From: Clostridium sp.
Lineage (GTDB): Bacteria; Bacillota; Clostridia; TANB77; CAG-508
Direction of reading: 5' to 3'
DNA length: 64,000 nt
Assembly (NCBI GenBank): GCA_018371855.1
Contig: JAHAKD010000001.1
Span: 1-64,000 of the forward strand
The position numbers and the translations under genes are program-made. Of this stretch, positions 25,842 through 35,789 are shown in pieces; the first letter of the stretch is position 1, and each line of letters opens with the position of its first letter. The notes under the pieces were generated by a model. That model was not told where the DNA came from. It saw only the letters and a program-made list of their open reading frames with translations, and did not search any database.

Positions 25842-27398
25842 ATGGCACTATTAGAACTAGAAAATTTAACACATTCATTTGGAGATAAATTATTATATAA
25901 AGATTCTTCTTTTGAGCTATATAAAGGCGAACATATGGGGATTGTAGGTCAAAATGGAGCAGGAAAAAGTACTTTAATAAAAATATTATTAGGAGAAATT
26001 TTGCCAGATAAGGGAACAGTAAGATGGCAGAATGGAATCACAATAGGTAGTTTGGATCAATATGCAATAGTAGAAGAGGAACAAACAATTTTTGATTATT
26101 TAAGAACAGCATTTAAAGATTTATATAAATTAGAAGAAGAATTAAATAAATTATATGAGGAAATGGCAGAAAATTATAATGAAACTATACTAAATAAAGT
26201 TTCTAAATATCAGGAGGAATTGGAAGAAAGAAATTTTTATGCAATAGATAGTACTATCCAAAAAGTTGCAAGTGGACTGGGCATAACTGCACTTGGAATG
26301 GAAAATTGTCTAAAAAACTTAAGTGGTGGGCAAAGAGCTAAAGTAATTTTAGCAAAATTACTTTTACAGAATCCAGAAGTTTTGGTACTAGATGAGCCAA
26401 CTAACTTTTTAGATAAAGAACACGTAGAATGGCTTTCAGAATATCTACAAACTTTTAAAGGAGCATTTATAATTGTATCACATGATTTTGATTTTTTAGA
26501 GAAAGTTACAACTTGTATTTGTGATATAGAATTTAATAAAATGAGAAAATATAAAGGAACATATTCTAGCTTTTTAAAACAAAAAGAATTTCTAAGAGAA
26601 GATTATATAAGACAATATAATTCACAACAAAGAGAAATTAAAAAACTAGAAGATTACATTGCAAAAAATAAGGTTAGAGCCTCAACTGCTCAGATGGCTA
26701 AAAGTAGAGAAAAGAAATTAGAGAAAATGGAAAAAATAGAAAAACCATCTTTTACAAGTAAACCTCATTTTCGTTTTAATTGTATACAAAGTACTGCACA
26801 AGTAATATTAGAAGTAAATGGCTTAGAAGTAGGATACTATTATCCACTGCTTCCTAAAATGAAATTTGATGTGCAGAATGAAGAAAAATTGGTTATAACA
26901 GGATTTAACGGGATTGGAAAATCTACATTATTAAAAACTATTATGGGAGAAATTAAACCTATTTCTGGAAATTTTAAGTTTTCAGAAACAATTAAGAGTA
27001 TAGGGTATTATGAACAAGATTTAAAATGGGAAGATCCCAAAGATATTCCACTGGATATAATTTCTAGAGAATTCCCAAAATTAACACAAAAACAAGTTAG
27101 AAAACATTTAGCAGATTGTGGAATAAAAAGAGAACATGTTATGCAACCTATTTCTACACTAAGTGGTGGGGAACAAGCAAAGGTTAAGTTATGCAAATTA
27201 ATACTAAAACCTTGTAATTTACTAATATTGGACGAGCCTACTAATCATTTAGATGCAGATACAAAAGAAGAACTACAAAATGCTCTAACAGAATTTAAAG
27301 GAACTGTTATTTTGGTTTCTCACGAAGCGAGTTTTTATAAAGATTTAGCAACTAAAGTTGTTAATATAGAAAATTTATGTATTAAAAAGATTAGATAG
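25842..27398 (+). CDS. ABC-F family ATP-binding protein
   Basis: 518 residues, two nucleotide-binding domains and no membrane helices, the ABC-F plan. First domain: GQNGAGKST, LSGGQRAKV, LVLDEPTNFLD. A charged linker (about 235-310) follows. Second domain: GFNGIGKST, LSGGEQAKV, LILDEPTNHLD. ABC-F proteins act on the ribosome in translation or antibiotic protection. ATG 25842 follows TGGGAGGAAAAA; an in-frame ATG 24 bases upstream has no such site. Confidence 0.92.
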   Translation: MALLELENLTHSFGDKLLYKDSSFELYKGEHMGIVGQNGAGKSTLIKILLGEILPDKGTVRWQNGITIGSLDQYAIVEEEQTIFDYLRTAFKDLYKLEEELNKLYEEMAENYNETILNKVSKYQEELEERNFYAIDSTIQKVASGLGITALGMENCLKNLSGGQRAKVILAKLLLQNPEVLVLDEPTNFLDKEHVEWLSEYLQTFKGAFIIVSHDFDFLEKVTTCICDIEFNKMRKYKGTYSSFLKQKEFLREDYIRQYNSQQREIKKLEDYIAKNKVRASTAQMAKSREKKLEKMEKIEKPSFTSKPHFRFNCIQSTAQVILEVNGLEVGYYYPLLPKMKFDVQNEEKLVITGFNGIGKSTLLKTIMGEIKPISGNFKFSETIKSIGYYEQDLKWEDPKDIPLDIISREFPKLTQKQVRKHLADCGIKREHVMQPISTLSGGEQAKVKLCKLILKPCNLLILDEPTNHLDADTKEELQNALTEFKGTVILVSHEASFYKDLATKVVNIENLCIKKIR

Positions 27399-27407
27399 AT
27401 AGAATAA

Positions 27408-27433
27408 AAGAAGGAAGGGAAACCTTCCTTTTT
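27408..27433 (+). terminator. GAAA-tetraloop terminator after the ABC-F gene
   Basis: AAGGAAGG-GAAA-CCTTCCTT followed by TTT. A close sister of this hairpin stands at 29215-29254, on the other side of the PadR-SEDS module. Confidence 0.9.
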
Positions 27434-27460
27434 GCGTATAAAAATTTTTTTAAAAAAGTA

Positions 27461-27499
27461 TTGACTATTTTTATACATAGATATACTATGTATAAAAAT
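27461..27499 (+). promoter_or_regulatory. PadR promoter-operator
   Basis: TTGACT (27461-27466), 17 bases, TACTAT (27484-27489). A perfect 14-bp inverted repeat (27467-27480 with 27486-27499, five-base centre) fills the space from the -35 to beyond the -10, so a bound dimer would block RNA polymerase. Autoregulation by the PadR protein encoded just downstream is the obvious inference. Confidence 0.75.
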
Positions 27500-27533
27500 A
27501 CATCGCATTCCGATGCATAGAATGGAGGGAAAT

Positions 27534-27872
27534 ATGAAAATAAATAAAGAATTAATAAAAGGAAGTACTGATATGTTAATCTTGAATTTGCTAAAGAATG
27601 AGGATATGTATGGATATCATATGATAAAAAAATTAAAAGAAAAATCAAAAAATGTATTTGACTTAAAAGAAGGAACACTATATCCAATATTACATAGTCT
27701 AGAAGAAAAAAATTTAATTACATCATATTGGGATGAAACTACAGCTAAAAAAAGAAAATATTATACTATAACAGAAAAAGGAAAAAAATATTTAAATGAA
27801 AAAGAGACAGAGTGGCAAATTTTTAGTAAAGGTATTAATGATGTAATAGGAGGAGTTTCTTATGCAAATTAG
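27534..27872 (+). CDS. PadR-family transcriptional regulator
   Basis: 112 residues, the short PadR form. Winged-helix domain: LIKGSTDMLILNLL, YGYHMIKKL, LKEGTLYPILHSLEEKNLI and KRKYYTITEKGKKYL are diagnostic. ATG 27534 follows TGGAGGGA. It overlaps the next gene by 11 bases. PadR proteins usually repress their own operon until a stress or ligand releases them; the palindromic operator upstream supports that. Confidence 0.93.
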   Translation: MKINKELIKGSTDMLILNLLKNEDMYGYHMIKKLKEKSKNVFDLKEGTLYPILHSLEEKNLITSYWDETTAKKRKYYTITEKGKKYLNEKETEWQIFSKGINDVIGGVSYAN

Positions 27873-29211
27873 AGATTTTATAAACAATGTATGTAATGAA
27901 ATAAAATATAAGCCTGTTCAAAAAGGGATAGCTGATGAATTAGAAAATCATATGCAAGAGTTAAAGGAAGATTTTAAGGCAGAAGGATTAGCTGATGACA
28001 TAGCAGAAGATAATGTTGTAGCAGAAATGGGGGATGCAAAATTAATAGGAAAAAGTTTAAACAAAATACATAAACCAAAATTAGATTGGAAATTGATTAT
28101 ACTAATTGGAATATTATTAATATTTGGATTTATGGTTTCATTTATAAAAACAACGAATGAGGTTACTTCAAATAATTTAGCTAATTTTATGGTAAAATTT
28201 ATTCGTGCATTGTTTATAGGTATAGTGTGTGCTATTCCAATATATTTTTTGAATTATAAAAAAATGTTAGGGTTTTCAAAATATTTTTATTTATTTGCAA
28301 TTTTAATAAATATATATACATTATTTTTTGGAGTTCAATTAAACGGAATAAAATACTTTAGATTTGCTGGAATATCTGTATTAGCTTCTGTTCTGCTTAT
28401 ACCTTTATATGTAGTTTCTTTTGTAGGAAATTTAAGCGAAGAACCAAAAGAGAAAAGCATTAAATTACATTATTTAAAAATTTGTGCTTTAGCAGTACTT
28501 TCATTAGTATTAATGTGTACAATAAAAAATGTTTCTGCAGCAATAATTTTAGGACTAGTTTATTTAATAGTATCAACTGTAAAGATACTATTAAATAGTC
28601 AAAATAAGCGTAGAAATATAATATTATTATGGTCTGTACCTATAATATTATTGTTAGTTTCAACATTTATAATAATATCGAATTCCGATTTAAGGAATAG
28701 CTTTGTAATTTCATTTTATCCAGAACTAGAACCAGATGGTAGAGGATATATTGGTATTAGCCAAAAACTAATTATAAATACAGCACAACCTTTTGGCAAC
28801 GCAGATGATATGGGACAGGCTGGAGAAATATATACTGGTACCCAATATGCGATTTTAGCAATATTGGCAAATTATGGTTGGATAGTAACCGGAGCAATAA
28901 TTGTAGCAATTTGTCTAGTTTATACAAAAATGATCATCACTAGTAGAAAAACAAAAGATATGGAAGGAAAATTACTAGTGATAGGAATAAGTAGTATTTT
29001 TATCTTAGAGAGTTTATTTAATATTTTAATGAATTTTAATATTATGCCAAAGGGAGATTTTAATTTGCCATTTTTATCATATGGAAGGATAGAATTAATT
29101 ATTAATATATTAATGGTTGCAGTTATACTGTCAGTTTATAGAAGAAAAGATATCATAAATTATGAAGAAATAAAGCATAGAAGAATAAAACTTAAGATTA
29201 GTATAGAGTAG
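27862..29211 (+). CDS. Permease-prefix / FtsW-RodA-SpoVE (SEDS) protein paired with PadR
   Basis: 449 residues. Residues 1-75 are a cytoplasmic permease-prefix domain (ELENHMQELKEDF..AEMGDAKLIGKSL) of the kind often encoded after PadR regulators. The rest has about ten membrane helices with SEDS landmarks: GVQLNGIKYFRF and, near the end, LPFLSYGRIELIINILMV, matching the PFVSYGGSSL region of FtsW/RodA. It may be a specialised glycan polymerase induced under wall stress; the usual double glycine after SYG is GR here, so activity is uncertain. Confidence 0.8.
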   Translation: MQIRDFINNVCNEIKYKPVQKGIADELENHMQELKEDFKAEGLADDIAEDNVVAEMGDAKLIGKSLNKIHKPKLDWKLIILIGILLIFGFMVSFIKTTNEVTSNNLANFMVKFIRALFIGIVCAIPIYFLNYKKMLGFSKYFYLFAILINIYTLFFGVQLNGIKYFRFAGISVLASVLLIPLYVVSFVGNLSEEPKEKSIKLHYLKICALAVLSLVLMCTIKNVSAAIILGLVYLIVSTVKILLNSQNKRRNIILLWSVPIILLLVSTFIIISNSDLRNSFVISFYPELEPDGRGYIGISQKLIINTAQPFGNADDMGQAGEIYTGTQYAILAILANYGWIVTGAIIVAICLVYTKMIITSRKTKDMEGKLLVIGISSIFILESLFNILMNFNIMPKGDFNLPFLSYGRIELIINILMVAVILSVYRRKDIINYEEIKHRRIKLKISIE

Positions 29212-29214
29212 ATT

Positions 29215-29254
29215 AAAGAAGAGAAGGAAGGGAAACCTTCCGTTTCTTCTTTTT
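29215..29254 (+). terminator. GAAA-tetraloop terminator after the SEDS gene
   Basis: A purine-rich arm AAGAAGAGAAGGAAGG, loop GAAA, then CCTTCCGTTTCTTCTTTTT. It shares its core with the terminator at 27408. Confidence 0.88.
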
Positions 29255-29356
29255 GTATATAAAAAGATTATAAATAGCACTTGAATATTTTATAAAAAAA
29301 TTATATGATTGTAAGGAAAATTTAAATTTAGAATTACAAAAGAATAAGGAGAAGGC

Positions 29357-30865
29357 ATGAAACAAAGAACAAAAAACTTAATACTATTTTTTATTTTATT
29401 TGTAATAACTGGGGTTGTTTTTTGGAATTATGTATCAATGCACTATGCAACAGATACGTATAATATAATGAATATAGGATATGAAAAATATGCAATAAAT
29501 AATTCTTTAAGCGATGGAAGAATATTTATGTTTTTAATAGGAATGTTTGCAAATACAATAAATATTCCTATTAATGTTTATGTAATAACTTTAACTGTTA
29601 TTGGTTTAATAATATCGTGTATAGCAGTTATAGTACTTAAAAATATGATAATGAAATTTTGCAAAAAAGAAACAAAATTACAAGAAGTTATTGCAATTTT
29701 AATATCATATTGTACGATATTTAATTTTATGTATGTAGAAAATTTATATTTTGTAGAAGCTGCAGTTATGGGATTTAGTGTATTATTTTATATATTGGCA
29801 GTAAAACAAATTGTAGATAAAAAGAAATTATATGCACTTAAAGCAGGAATATTAGCCATAATAGCAACTTTTTGTTATCAAGGTACAATAGGGTTATTTG
29901 CACTATATGGAGTAGTATTTTCTATAGCCAAAAATGGAAAAAATATAAAAGAAATATTAAAAGATTTTGGGGTAATAATCTTAATTACAATAATTTCATT
30001 TGTGGCTAATTTAATTCAAATTGATATTGCAACATATCTTGCAGGAACTACCCAAAAAAGATTAAACGGAATACAAAATTTACTAGAAAATTTTATTTAT
30101 GTTTTGTCTAGATTTGGCACAATGGTATTTAATACTATGTTTATAAGTAATTGTGGTTTATTTCCTAATTATTTAATGATGATTTTTGTATTAATAATTA
30201 CACTTATGGCTGGAATTTATGAAGTCCAAACAAAGGAAAATGGTATAGTGTTTAATATAATATTTCTTTTTGTATTAACTATGCTTATAACTTTTGCAAT
30301 GTGTATTGTTAGTATTGCAAGTTACGATACAGGAAGAATTCATGTACCTGTTGGTTCTTTAATAGGAGTTATTTTTATTTATCTATTTTGTAAAACAAGC
30401 ATTTTTGAAAAAGAGACCATCATTAAATATTTAATTATTACAACATTAATTGCTTATAATCTTATAACAATAGTAAATACAATTTCTTTACTATATCAAC
30501 ATAAACAAGTAAATGAATTAGAAAGGAAGCAATGTGAAGGATTAGAAGAATATATAGAAACATATGAAAGAGAAAATAATGTAAAAATTACAGAGGCCAG
30601 ATATTTTAAATTATCTAACATGAAAAAATATGGGTATTTTGAAGAAATAAAGAACAAATCAGTTCTTACATATGATGGTGTTGCATGTACATGGTCTGCA
30701 ATAGGTACAATTAATTTTTATACAGGAAGAGATTTTGCAGATAACTATCTAGAAGCATATCCAAATAAAGAATTGTTTTATGCATATGCAGCTAAAAGAA
30801 ATTTAGGATATGAAGGAAACTTTGTAATAATGGATGACATTTTATATTTCTTAGCATATATTTAA
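29357..30865 (+). CDS. GtrII-like polytopic membrane protein (paralogue 2)
   Basis: 502 residues, ten or more membrane helices, soluble C-terminal tail from about 395. The first loop SMHYATDTYNIMNIGYE and the CYQGTIGLFALYG segment match the neighbouring gene and, less closely, that at 6708. ATG 29357 follows AAGGAGAAGGC. Probable carrier-lipid-dependent glycosyltransferase at the outer face of the membrane. It lies 15 bases before its paralogue, a tandem duplication that has diverged. Confidence 0.7.
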   Translation: MKQRTKNLILFFILFVITGVVFWNYVSMHYATDTYNIMNIGYEKYAINNSLSDGRIFMFLIGMFANTINIPINVYVITLTVIGLIISCIAVIVLKNMIMKFCKKETKLQEVIAILISYCTIFNFMYVENLYFVEAAVMGFSVLFYILAVKQIVDKKKLYALKAGILAIIATFCYQGTIGLFALYGVVFSIAKNGKNIKEILKDFGVIILITIISFVANLIQIDIATYLAGTTQKRLNGIQNLLENFIYVLSRFGTMVFNTMFISNCGLFPNYLMMIFVLIITLMAGIYEVQTKENGIVFNIIFLFVLTMLITFAMCIVSIASYDTGRIHVPVGSLIGVIFIYLFCKTSIFEKETIIKYLIITTLIAYNLITIVNTISLLYQHKQVNELERKQCEGLEEYIETYERENNVKITEARYFKLSNMKKYGYFEEIKNKSVLTYDGVACTWSAIGTINFYTGRDFADNYLEAYPNKELFYAYAAKRNLGYEGNFVIMDDILYFLAYI

Positions 30866-30880
30866 AATTTAGGTGATGAT

Positions 30881-32380
30881 ATGAAAAAAAGACAAAAAGA
30901 CTTCTTGATCTTTTTTGGAATATTTATATTAGCAATTCTAATGTATATTAACTGGATTAGTATGCATTATGCTTCAGATACATATAATATTATGAATGTA
31001 GGATATGAAACCTATGCTACAAATTGGTCCTTAAAAGATGGCAGGTTAATAATGTATCTTATTACTATGATATGTGCAAAACTTAATGTATCAATAGAAA
31101 TTTATGTAATTGGAACATTATTAGGAGCACTACTAATATCTGCTGGTTGTGTTATAAAATTAAAGAATATAATTTTAAAAAATAGTGAATCAAATTTAAA
31201 GAAAGAGATATTAATTACAATTGCTTCGTTTTTTACAATATTCAATTTTATGTATATAGAGAATATGTATTTTGTAGAAGCAATTGTAATGGCACTAAGT
31301 TTATTAGCATTTATATATTCTGCAGATCTTATAGTTAATAACAAAGGAATAAGAAATAAAAGCATAGCATTAATTTTAGCTATAATAGGAGTTATAGCAT
31401 ATCAGGGAACAGCAGGATTTCTTATTATAGTAACTTTTGTTTTTAGTTTGTTAAAAAATAAAGTGGAATTAAAAGGTTCAAAAGAAAATATAAAAACAAA
31501 TATAAAGCAGATTTTAATAGATGTATTTATAGCGGGTGCATGTGCACTTATTGGGATATGTATTAATATGCTAATAGTTAATGTTATTGGAGATATAACA
31601 GGAGAGCAGCAAACTAGGGTTGGTAGTATAACTGATATATTTACAAATTTACAATATATTATTAGTAATTTTTCGGTTATTTTAAAGGATAATATTGGAT
31701 TATTTCCAACTAATTTATTATATATTTTTTTAAGTGTTATATTAATATGTTCATTAGTTTATGATATTAAGACTAAGAGTAAAAATTTTTTAACAATAAA
31801 AGAAATAAGTATAATAATTGTAAGTGTAATATGTGGTTTTGTAGTATCACTAGGTACATTATCAAGTTTTTATACTGGAAGACTACATTTTTCAATTGGA
31901 AGTATGCTGGGTTTTGTTTTAATTTGTCTAATTATGGAAAATGAGGACGAAATCTTTAGAAAAATATTTGCATTAATTTTAATAATTTATAGCTTTATTA
32001 GTATATATAATTGTATAATAGTTACATATGAACATAAATTAGTTAATAAATATGAACAAGAAGAAGTTCAAACAATAGAAAACTATATGAAAAATTATGA
32101 AAGTACAACAAATGAACAAGTAAAGAATATAGCAATATACACGATTAAAGGACAAGCAAATAAAACATATTTTGAAAATATTTCAAGAAAGTCTGTAGTA
32201 ACATATAATGCAGTTAGATGTGACTGGGCTGCAGCTGGGGTTTTAAATTTTTATACGAGAAGAAATTTAGAAACAGTAAATCTAACCAAAGATTTATTAA
32301 CAGAATATCTTAAACAAGAAAACGAAAATGGTTATGGAATAGTAGATAATACATTAGTAATAGAATGTTATATGTATTAG
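30881..32380 (+). CDS. GtrII-like polytopic membrane protein (paralogue 3)
   Basis: 499 residues, same plan as the preceding gene: first loop SMHYASDTYNIMNVGYE, DGRLIMYL, central AYQGTAGFLI, and tail VTYNAVRCDWAAAGVLNFYTRR that parallels LTYDGVACTWSAIGTINFYTGR next door. ATG 30881 follows AGGTGATGAT. It runs into polA with a 15-base gap, so the trio may be one transcript. Confidence 0.7.
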   Translation: MKKRQKDFLIFFGIFILAILMYINWISMHYASDTYNIMNVGYETYATNWSLKDGRLIMYLITMICAKLNVSIEIYVIGTLLGALLISAGCVIKLKNIILKNSESNLKKEILITIASFFTIFNFMYIENMYFVEAIVMALSLLAFIYSADLIVNNKGIRNKSIALILAIIGVIAYQGTAGFLIIVTFVFSLLKNKVELKGSKENIKTNIKQILIDVFIAGACALIGICINMLIVNVIGDITGEQQTRVGSITDIFTNLQYIISNFSVILKDNIGLFPTNLLYIFLSVILICSLVYDIKTKSKNFLTIKEISIIIVSVICGFVVSLGTLSSFYTGRLHFSIGSMLGFVLICLIMENEDEIFRKIFALILIIYSFISIYNCIIVTYEHKLVNKYEQEEVQTIENYMKNYESTTNEQVKNIAIYTIKGQANKTYFENISRKSVVTYNAVRCDWAAAGVLNFYTRRNLETVNLTKDLLTEYLKQENENGYGIVDNTLVIECYMY

Positions 32381-32395
32381 GAAAGAAGGTTTATT

Positions 32396-35101
32396 TTGGG
32401 GAAATTAGTATTAATAGATGGCAACAGTATTTTAAATAGAGCTTTTTATGGAATTATGGGAAGTAAGATGCTACAGTCAAAAGATGGAACACCAACAAAT
32501 GCAGTTTATGGTTTTTTAGCAATTCTGTTTAAAATATTAGAGGACATAAAACCAGAATATTTGGTAGTAGCTTTCGATTTAAAAGGACCTACGAAAAGAC
32601 ATGAAATGTATGATGGGTATAAAGCAAATAGAAAAGGTATGCCAGATGAACTTGCATGTCAAATGCCAATAATTAAAGAAATTCTAAGAGCAATGAAAAT
32701 AGATATTGTAGAAAAGCAAGGGTATGAAGGTGACGATATATTAGGAACATTATCTGTTTATGGAGAAAAACAAGGTTTGGATGTAACGATTTTATCAGGA
32801 GATAGGGATACATTTCAGCTTGCAACAGATAAAGTAACTATAAGAATACCAAGAACCAAAATGGGAAAGACAGAAGTAGAAGATTTTAATAAAGCTAAAG
32901 TAGAAGAAATTTATAATTTAGAACCAAAACAATTAATAGAAGTAAAAGGTCTTCAAGGTGATACCTCAGATAATATCCCAGGAGTTCCCGGAATAGGAGA
33001 AAAGACAGCATTAAAACTTATTCAAGAATATAAGAATGTAGAAAATCTATATAAATTATTAGAAGCAGGACAAGCAGAGGATGTGAAAGGTAAAACAAGG
33101 GAAAGAATTTTAGAAAATAAAGATTTAGCTTTTTTATCAAAAGAACTAGGTAAAATAAACATAAATGCACCTATAGAAGAAAATTTAGAAAAATTTAAAG
33201 TAGAAGAATGGGATAAGCCAGAGGTTTTAAAATTATTTAAAGAATTAAATTTTAACAGATATATAGAAAGATTTAATTTGGCTTCAGAAGATGAAATTGA
33301 ACCAGAAGAAGTAGCAGAAAAATATGAAGTACAAGAAATAGACATAGATAAAGCTAAAGAAATAATATTAAAAACTAAAGAATTATTTTATCATTTCTCT
33401 ACAAAAGAAGTAAATAAGCCAGAATATATTATAAAAAAAGAATTCGAGTCATTCTCTTTTTATAACAAAGAGGAAAATAAAGCATATTTTATAAAATTAT
33501 CAGAAAACTCATATAATGTTCTAAAAGAGCTTTTTGAAAATAAAGAAATTAAAAAATATGGGTATAAGACATCTGAAGATTATATTTTATTAAAACAATT
33601 TGGAATTTTACCACAAAATATAATCTATGATGCGGAAGTTGCAGTATATGATTTAGATCCATCAAATATGAAATACAAAATGCAAGATGTAGCATATCAA
33701 TATTTAGATTTCAATATGGATGAGTATTTAAATGGTTTAGGAATAAAAAAACAAGAACAAATTAATTTGTTTGAGGAAAATGCTGATAATGATGAATATG
33801 AAAGATATTTAAATACTCTATATTGTTATTTGATTCAAAAATTATATGAAAAAACTACAGAAGAACTAGAAAAACTCGAAGAAACAGCTTTATTTAATAA
33901 TATTGAGATGCCTTTAGTAGAGGTACTTTCAGAAATGCAATATGAAGGTATACAAATAGATAAGGATGAATTAGAAGAATTTGGAGTAACTTTAAAACAA
34001 AATATAGAAGAATTAACACAAGAAATATATACTTTAAGTGGAACAGAATTTAATATAAATTCACCAAAACAACTAGGAGAAGTTTTGTTTGAAAAATTAG
34101 AATTGCCAGTAATTAAAAAAACAAAAACAGGCTATTCGACAGATGTAGATGTTTTAGAAAAACTAAAGAAAGAACATCCTGTAATAGAAAAAATCTTAGA
34201 GTATAGAAGCTTAACTAAATTAAATTCTACTTATGTTGAAGGGTTAAAACCATATATAAATCCCGTAACAGGAAGAATTCATTCATATTTTCATCAGACT
34301 ATAACTGCAACAGGTAGAATAAGTTCTACAGAACCAAACCTTCAAAATATTCCAACCAGAATAGAACTTGGTAAGCAATTAAGAAGAGCATTTAAACCAA
34401 AAGAGGGACATTTATTTATAGATGCAGATTATTCACAAATAGAATTAAGAGTGCTTGCACATATTTCTAATGATGAACATATGATAGAAGCTTTTAATAA
34501 TAATGAGGATATACATAAACAAGCTGCTGCAAGCGTATTTAAAGTACCAATTAATGAGGTTACTAAAGAACAAAGAACTCATGCAAAAGCAGTTAATTTT
34601 GGAATAGTATATGGAATAAGTGATTTTGGATTGGGAGAACAAATTGGAGTATCAAGAAAAAAGGCAAAGGAATATATAGACCAATACTTAGAAAAGTATA
34701 GCGGAATAAAACAATTTATGTCAGACATAGTAGAAGAGGCAAAAGAAAAGGGGTATGTTGAAACTTTATTTAAAAGGAGGAGATATATACCAGAGCTAAA
34801 ATCTAAAAACTTTAATATAAGACAATTTGGGGCAAGAGCTGCTATGAACACACCAATACAAGGAACAGCAGCAGATATAATGAAGATTGCAATGATAGAC
34901 GTATTTAATAAACTAAAAGAGAGAAAATTAAAATCTAAATTAATTTTACAAATACACGATGAACTTTTAATAGAAACTAAGGAAGAGGAAAAAGAAGAAG
35001 TAAAAAATATATTAAAAACATCTATGGAAAATGCAATAAAATTAAAAGTACCATTAAGAGCAGATGTGTCTGAAGCATATAATTGGTATGATTTAAAATA
35101 A
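32396..35101 (+). CDS. polA: DNA polymerase I
   Basis: 901 residues from a TTG start at 32396, preceded by GAAAGAAGG and placing the conserved KLVLIDGNSILNRAFY at the N-terminus. Order: 5'-3' exonuclease (1 to about 290; YEGDDILG, SGDRDTFQL, GDTSDNIPGVPGIGEKTA), a 3'-5' exonuclease-like domain (about 325-490) and polymerase (about 500-901; TATGRISSTEPNLQN, DADYSQIELRVLAH, KAVNFGIVYG, QIHDELL). The exonuclease domain lacks the catalytic DxE motif, so proofreading is probably lost, as in other Firmicute enzymes. It serves replication gap-filling and repair. Confidence 0.96.
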   Translation: MGKLVLIDGNSILNRAFYGIMGSKMLQSKDGTPTNAVYGFLAILFKILEDIKPEYLVVAFDLKGPTKRHEMYDGYKANRKGMPDELACQMPIIKEILRAMKIDIVEKQGYEGDDILGTLSVYGEKQGLDVTILSGDRDTFQLATDKVTIRIPRTKMGKTEVEDFNKAKVEEIYNLEPKQLIEVKGLQGDTSDNIPGVPGIGEKTALKLIQEYKNVENLYKLLEAGQAEDVKGKTRERILENKDLAFLSKELGKININAPIEENLEKFKVEEWDKPEVLKLFKELNFNRYIERFNLASEDEIEPEEVAEKYEVQEIDIDKAKEIILKTKELFYHFSTKEVNKPEYIIKKEFESFSFYNKEENKAYFIKLSENSYNVLKELFENKEIKKYGYKTSEDYILLKQFGILPQNIIYDAEVAVYDLDPSNMKYKMQDVAYQYLDFNMDEYLNGLGIKKQEQINLFEENADNDEYERYLNTLYCYLIQKLYEKTTEELEKLEETALFNNIEMPLVEVLSEMQYEGIQIDKDELEEFGVTLKQNIEELTQEIYTLSGTEFNINSPKQLGEVLFEKLELPVIKKTKTGYSTDVDVLEKLKKEHPVIEKILEYRSLTKLNSTYVEGLKPYINPVTGRIHSYFHQTITATGRISSTEPNLQNIPTRIELGKQLRRAFKPKEGHLFIDADYSQIELRVLAHISNDEHMIEAFNNNEDIHKQAAASVFKVPINEVTKEQRTHAKAVNFGIVYGISDFGLGEQIGVSRKKAKEYIDQYLEKYSGIKQFMSDIVEEAKEKGYVETLFKRRRYIPELKSKNFNIRQFGARAAMNTPIQGTAADIMKIAMIDVFNKLKERKLKSKLILQIHDELLIETKEEEKEEVKNILKTSMENAIKLKVPLRADVSEAYNWYDLK

Positions 35102-35150
35102 TTGTTACTTGAAGTTTTAATTAGCAAAGTATATACAAATAAATCTAGAA

Positions 35151-35184
35151 GAAAGGAGAGTATGGTATAGATATATCATACGGT
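35151..35184 (+). other. Ribosome site with a one-codon minigene inside a hairpin
   Basis: AAAGGAGA (35152-35159) leads to ATG GTA TAG (35162-35170), a start codon followed at once by a stop. The start sits in a hairpin (GTATGGTA pairing with TATCATAC). The real downstream gene starts at 35190 with only a weak site of its own. Confidence 0.45.
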
Positions 35185-35189
35185 AGAAA

Positions 35190-35759
35190 ATGGCAAATAA
35201 ATTACTAAAGATAATAGTTATATTACTATTTATATGTGCTATAATATATTTAGCATTTGGGGTGTTTGAAGTACATAAAATAATAATAAGACAAATCTAT
35301 CCACAAAAGTATTCGGAATACGTAGAAAAATACGCAGAAGAATATGATATAGATTCATTGTTAGTATATGCAATAATTAAGGCTGAAAGTAACTTTAAAG
35401 CAGATGTGGTTTCTAAAAGTAATGCAGTAGGTCTAATGCAACTTATGGATGCAACAGCAGAAGACACTGCAAATAAATTAGGAATGGAGTATAATAAAGA
35501 AGATTTAACAAATCCAGAAATAAATATAAAACTTGGAACTAAATATTTTTCGACACTATATGAAACATATAAAAATATTCCAATTGCATTAACTGCATAT
35601 AATGCAGGTAGTGGAAATGTAGATAAGTGGTTAACAGAAGAAACAATTTCAAAGGATGGTTCAGATATAGAAAACATACCGTTTAGAGAAACTAATAATT
35701 ATGTTAGAAAAATATTAAGAGATTATGAAATTTACAAAGATATTTATGCTGAAGAATAA
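35190..35759 (+). CDS. Lytic transglycosylase (Slt/GH23 type)
   Basis: 189 residues: one N-terminal membrane helix (about 5-25) and a compact transglycosylase domain. Catalytic glutamate in IIKAESNFKADVVSKSNA, followed by VGLMQLMDATAED, INIKLGTKYF and ALTAYNAGSGNV, all standard for Slt-like enzymes that cleave glycan strands to anhydro ends. In many Clostridia the order is polA-coaE-slt; coaE is missing here. ATG 35190 has no strong ribosome site, which may be supplied by the element at 35151. Confidence 0.9.
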   Translation: MANKLLKIIVILLFICAIIYLAFGVFEVHKIIIRQIYPQKYSEYVEKYAEEYDIDSLLVYAIIKAESNFKADVVSKSNAVGLMQLMDATAEDTANKLGMEYNKEDLTNPEINIKLGTKYFSTLYETYKNIPIALTAYNAGSGNVDKWLTEETISKDGSDIENIPFRETNNYVRKILRDYEIYKDIYAEE

Positions 35760-35789
35760 AATATTTAGTAATAAAAAGGAGGAATTAAT

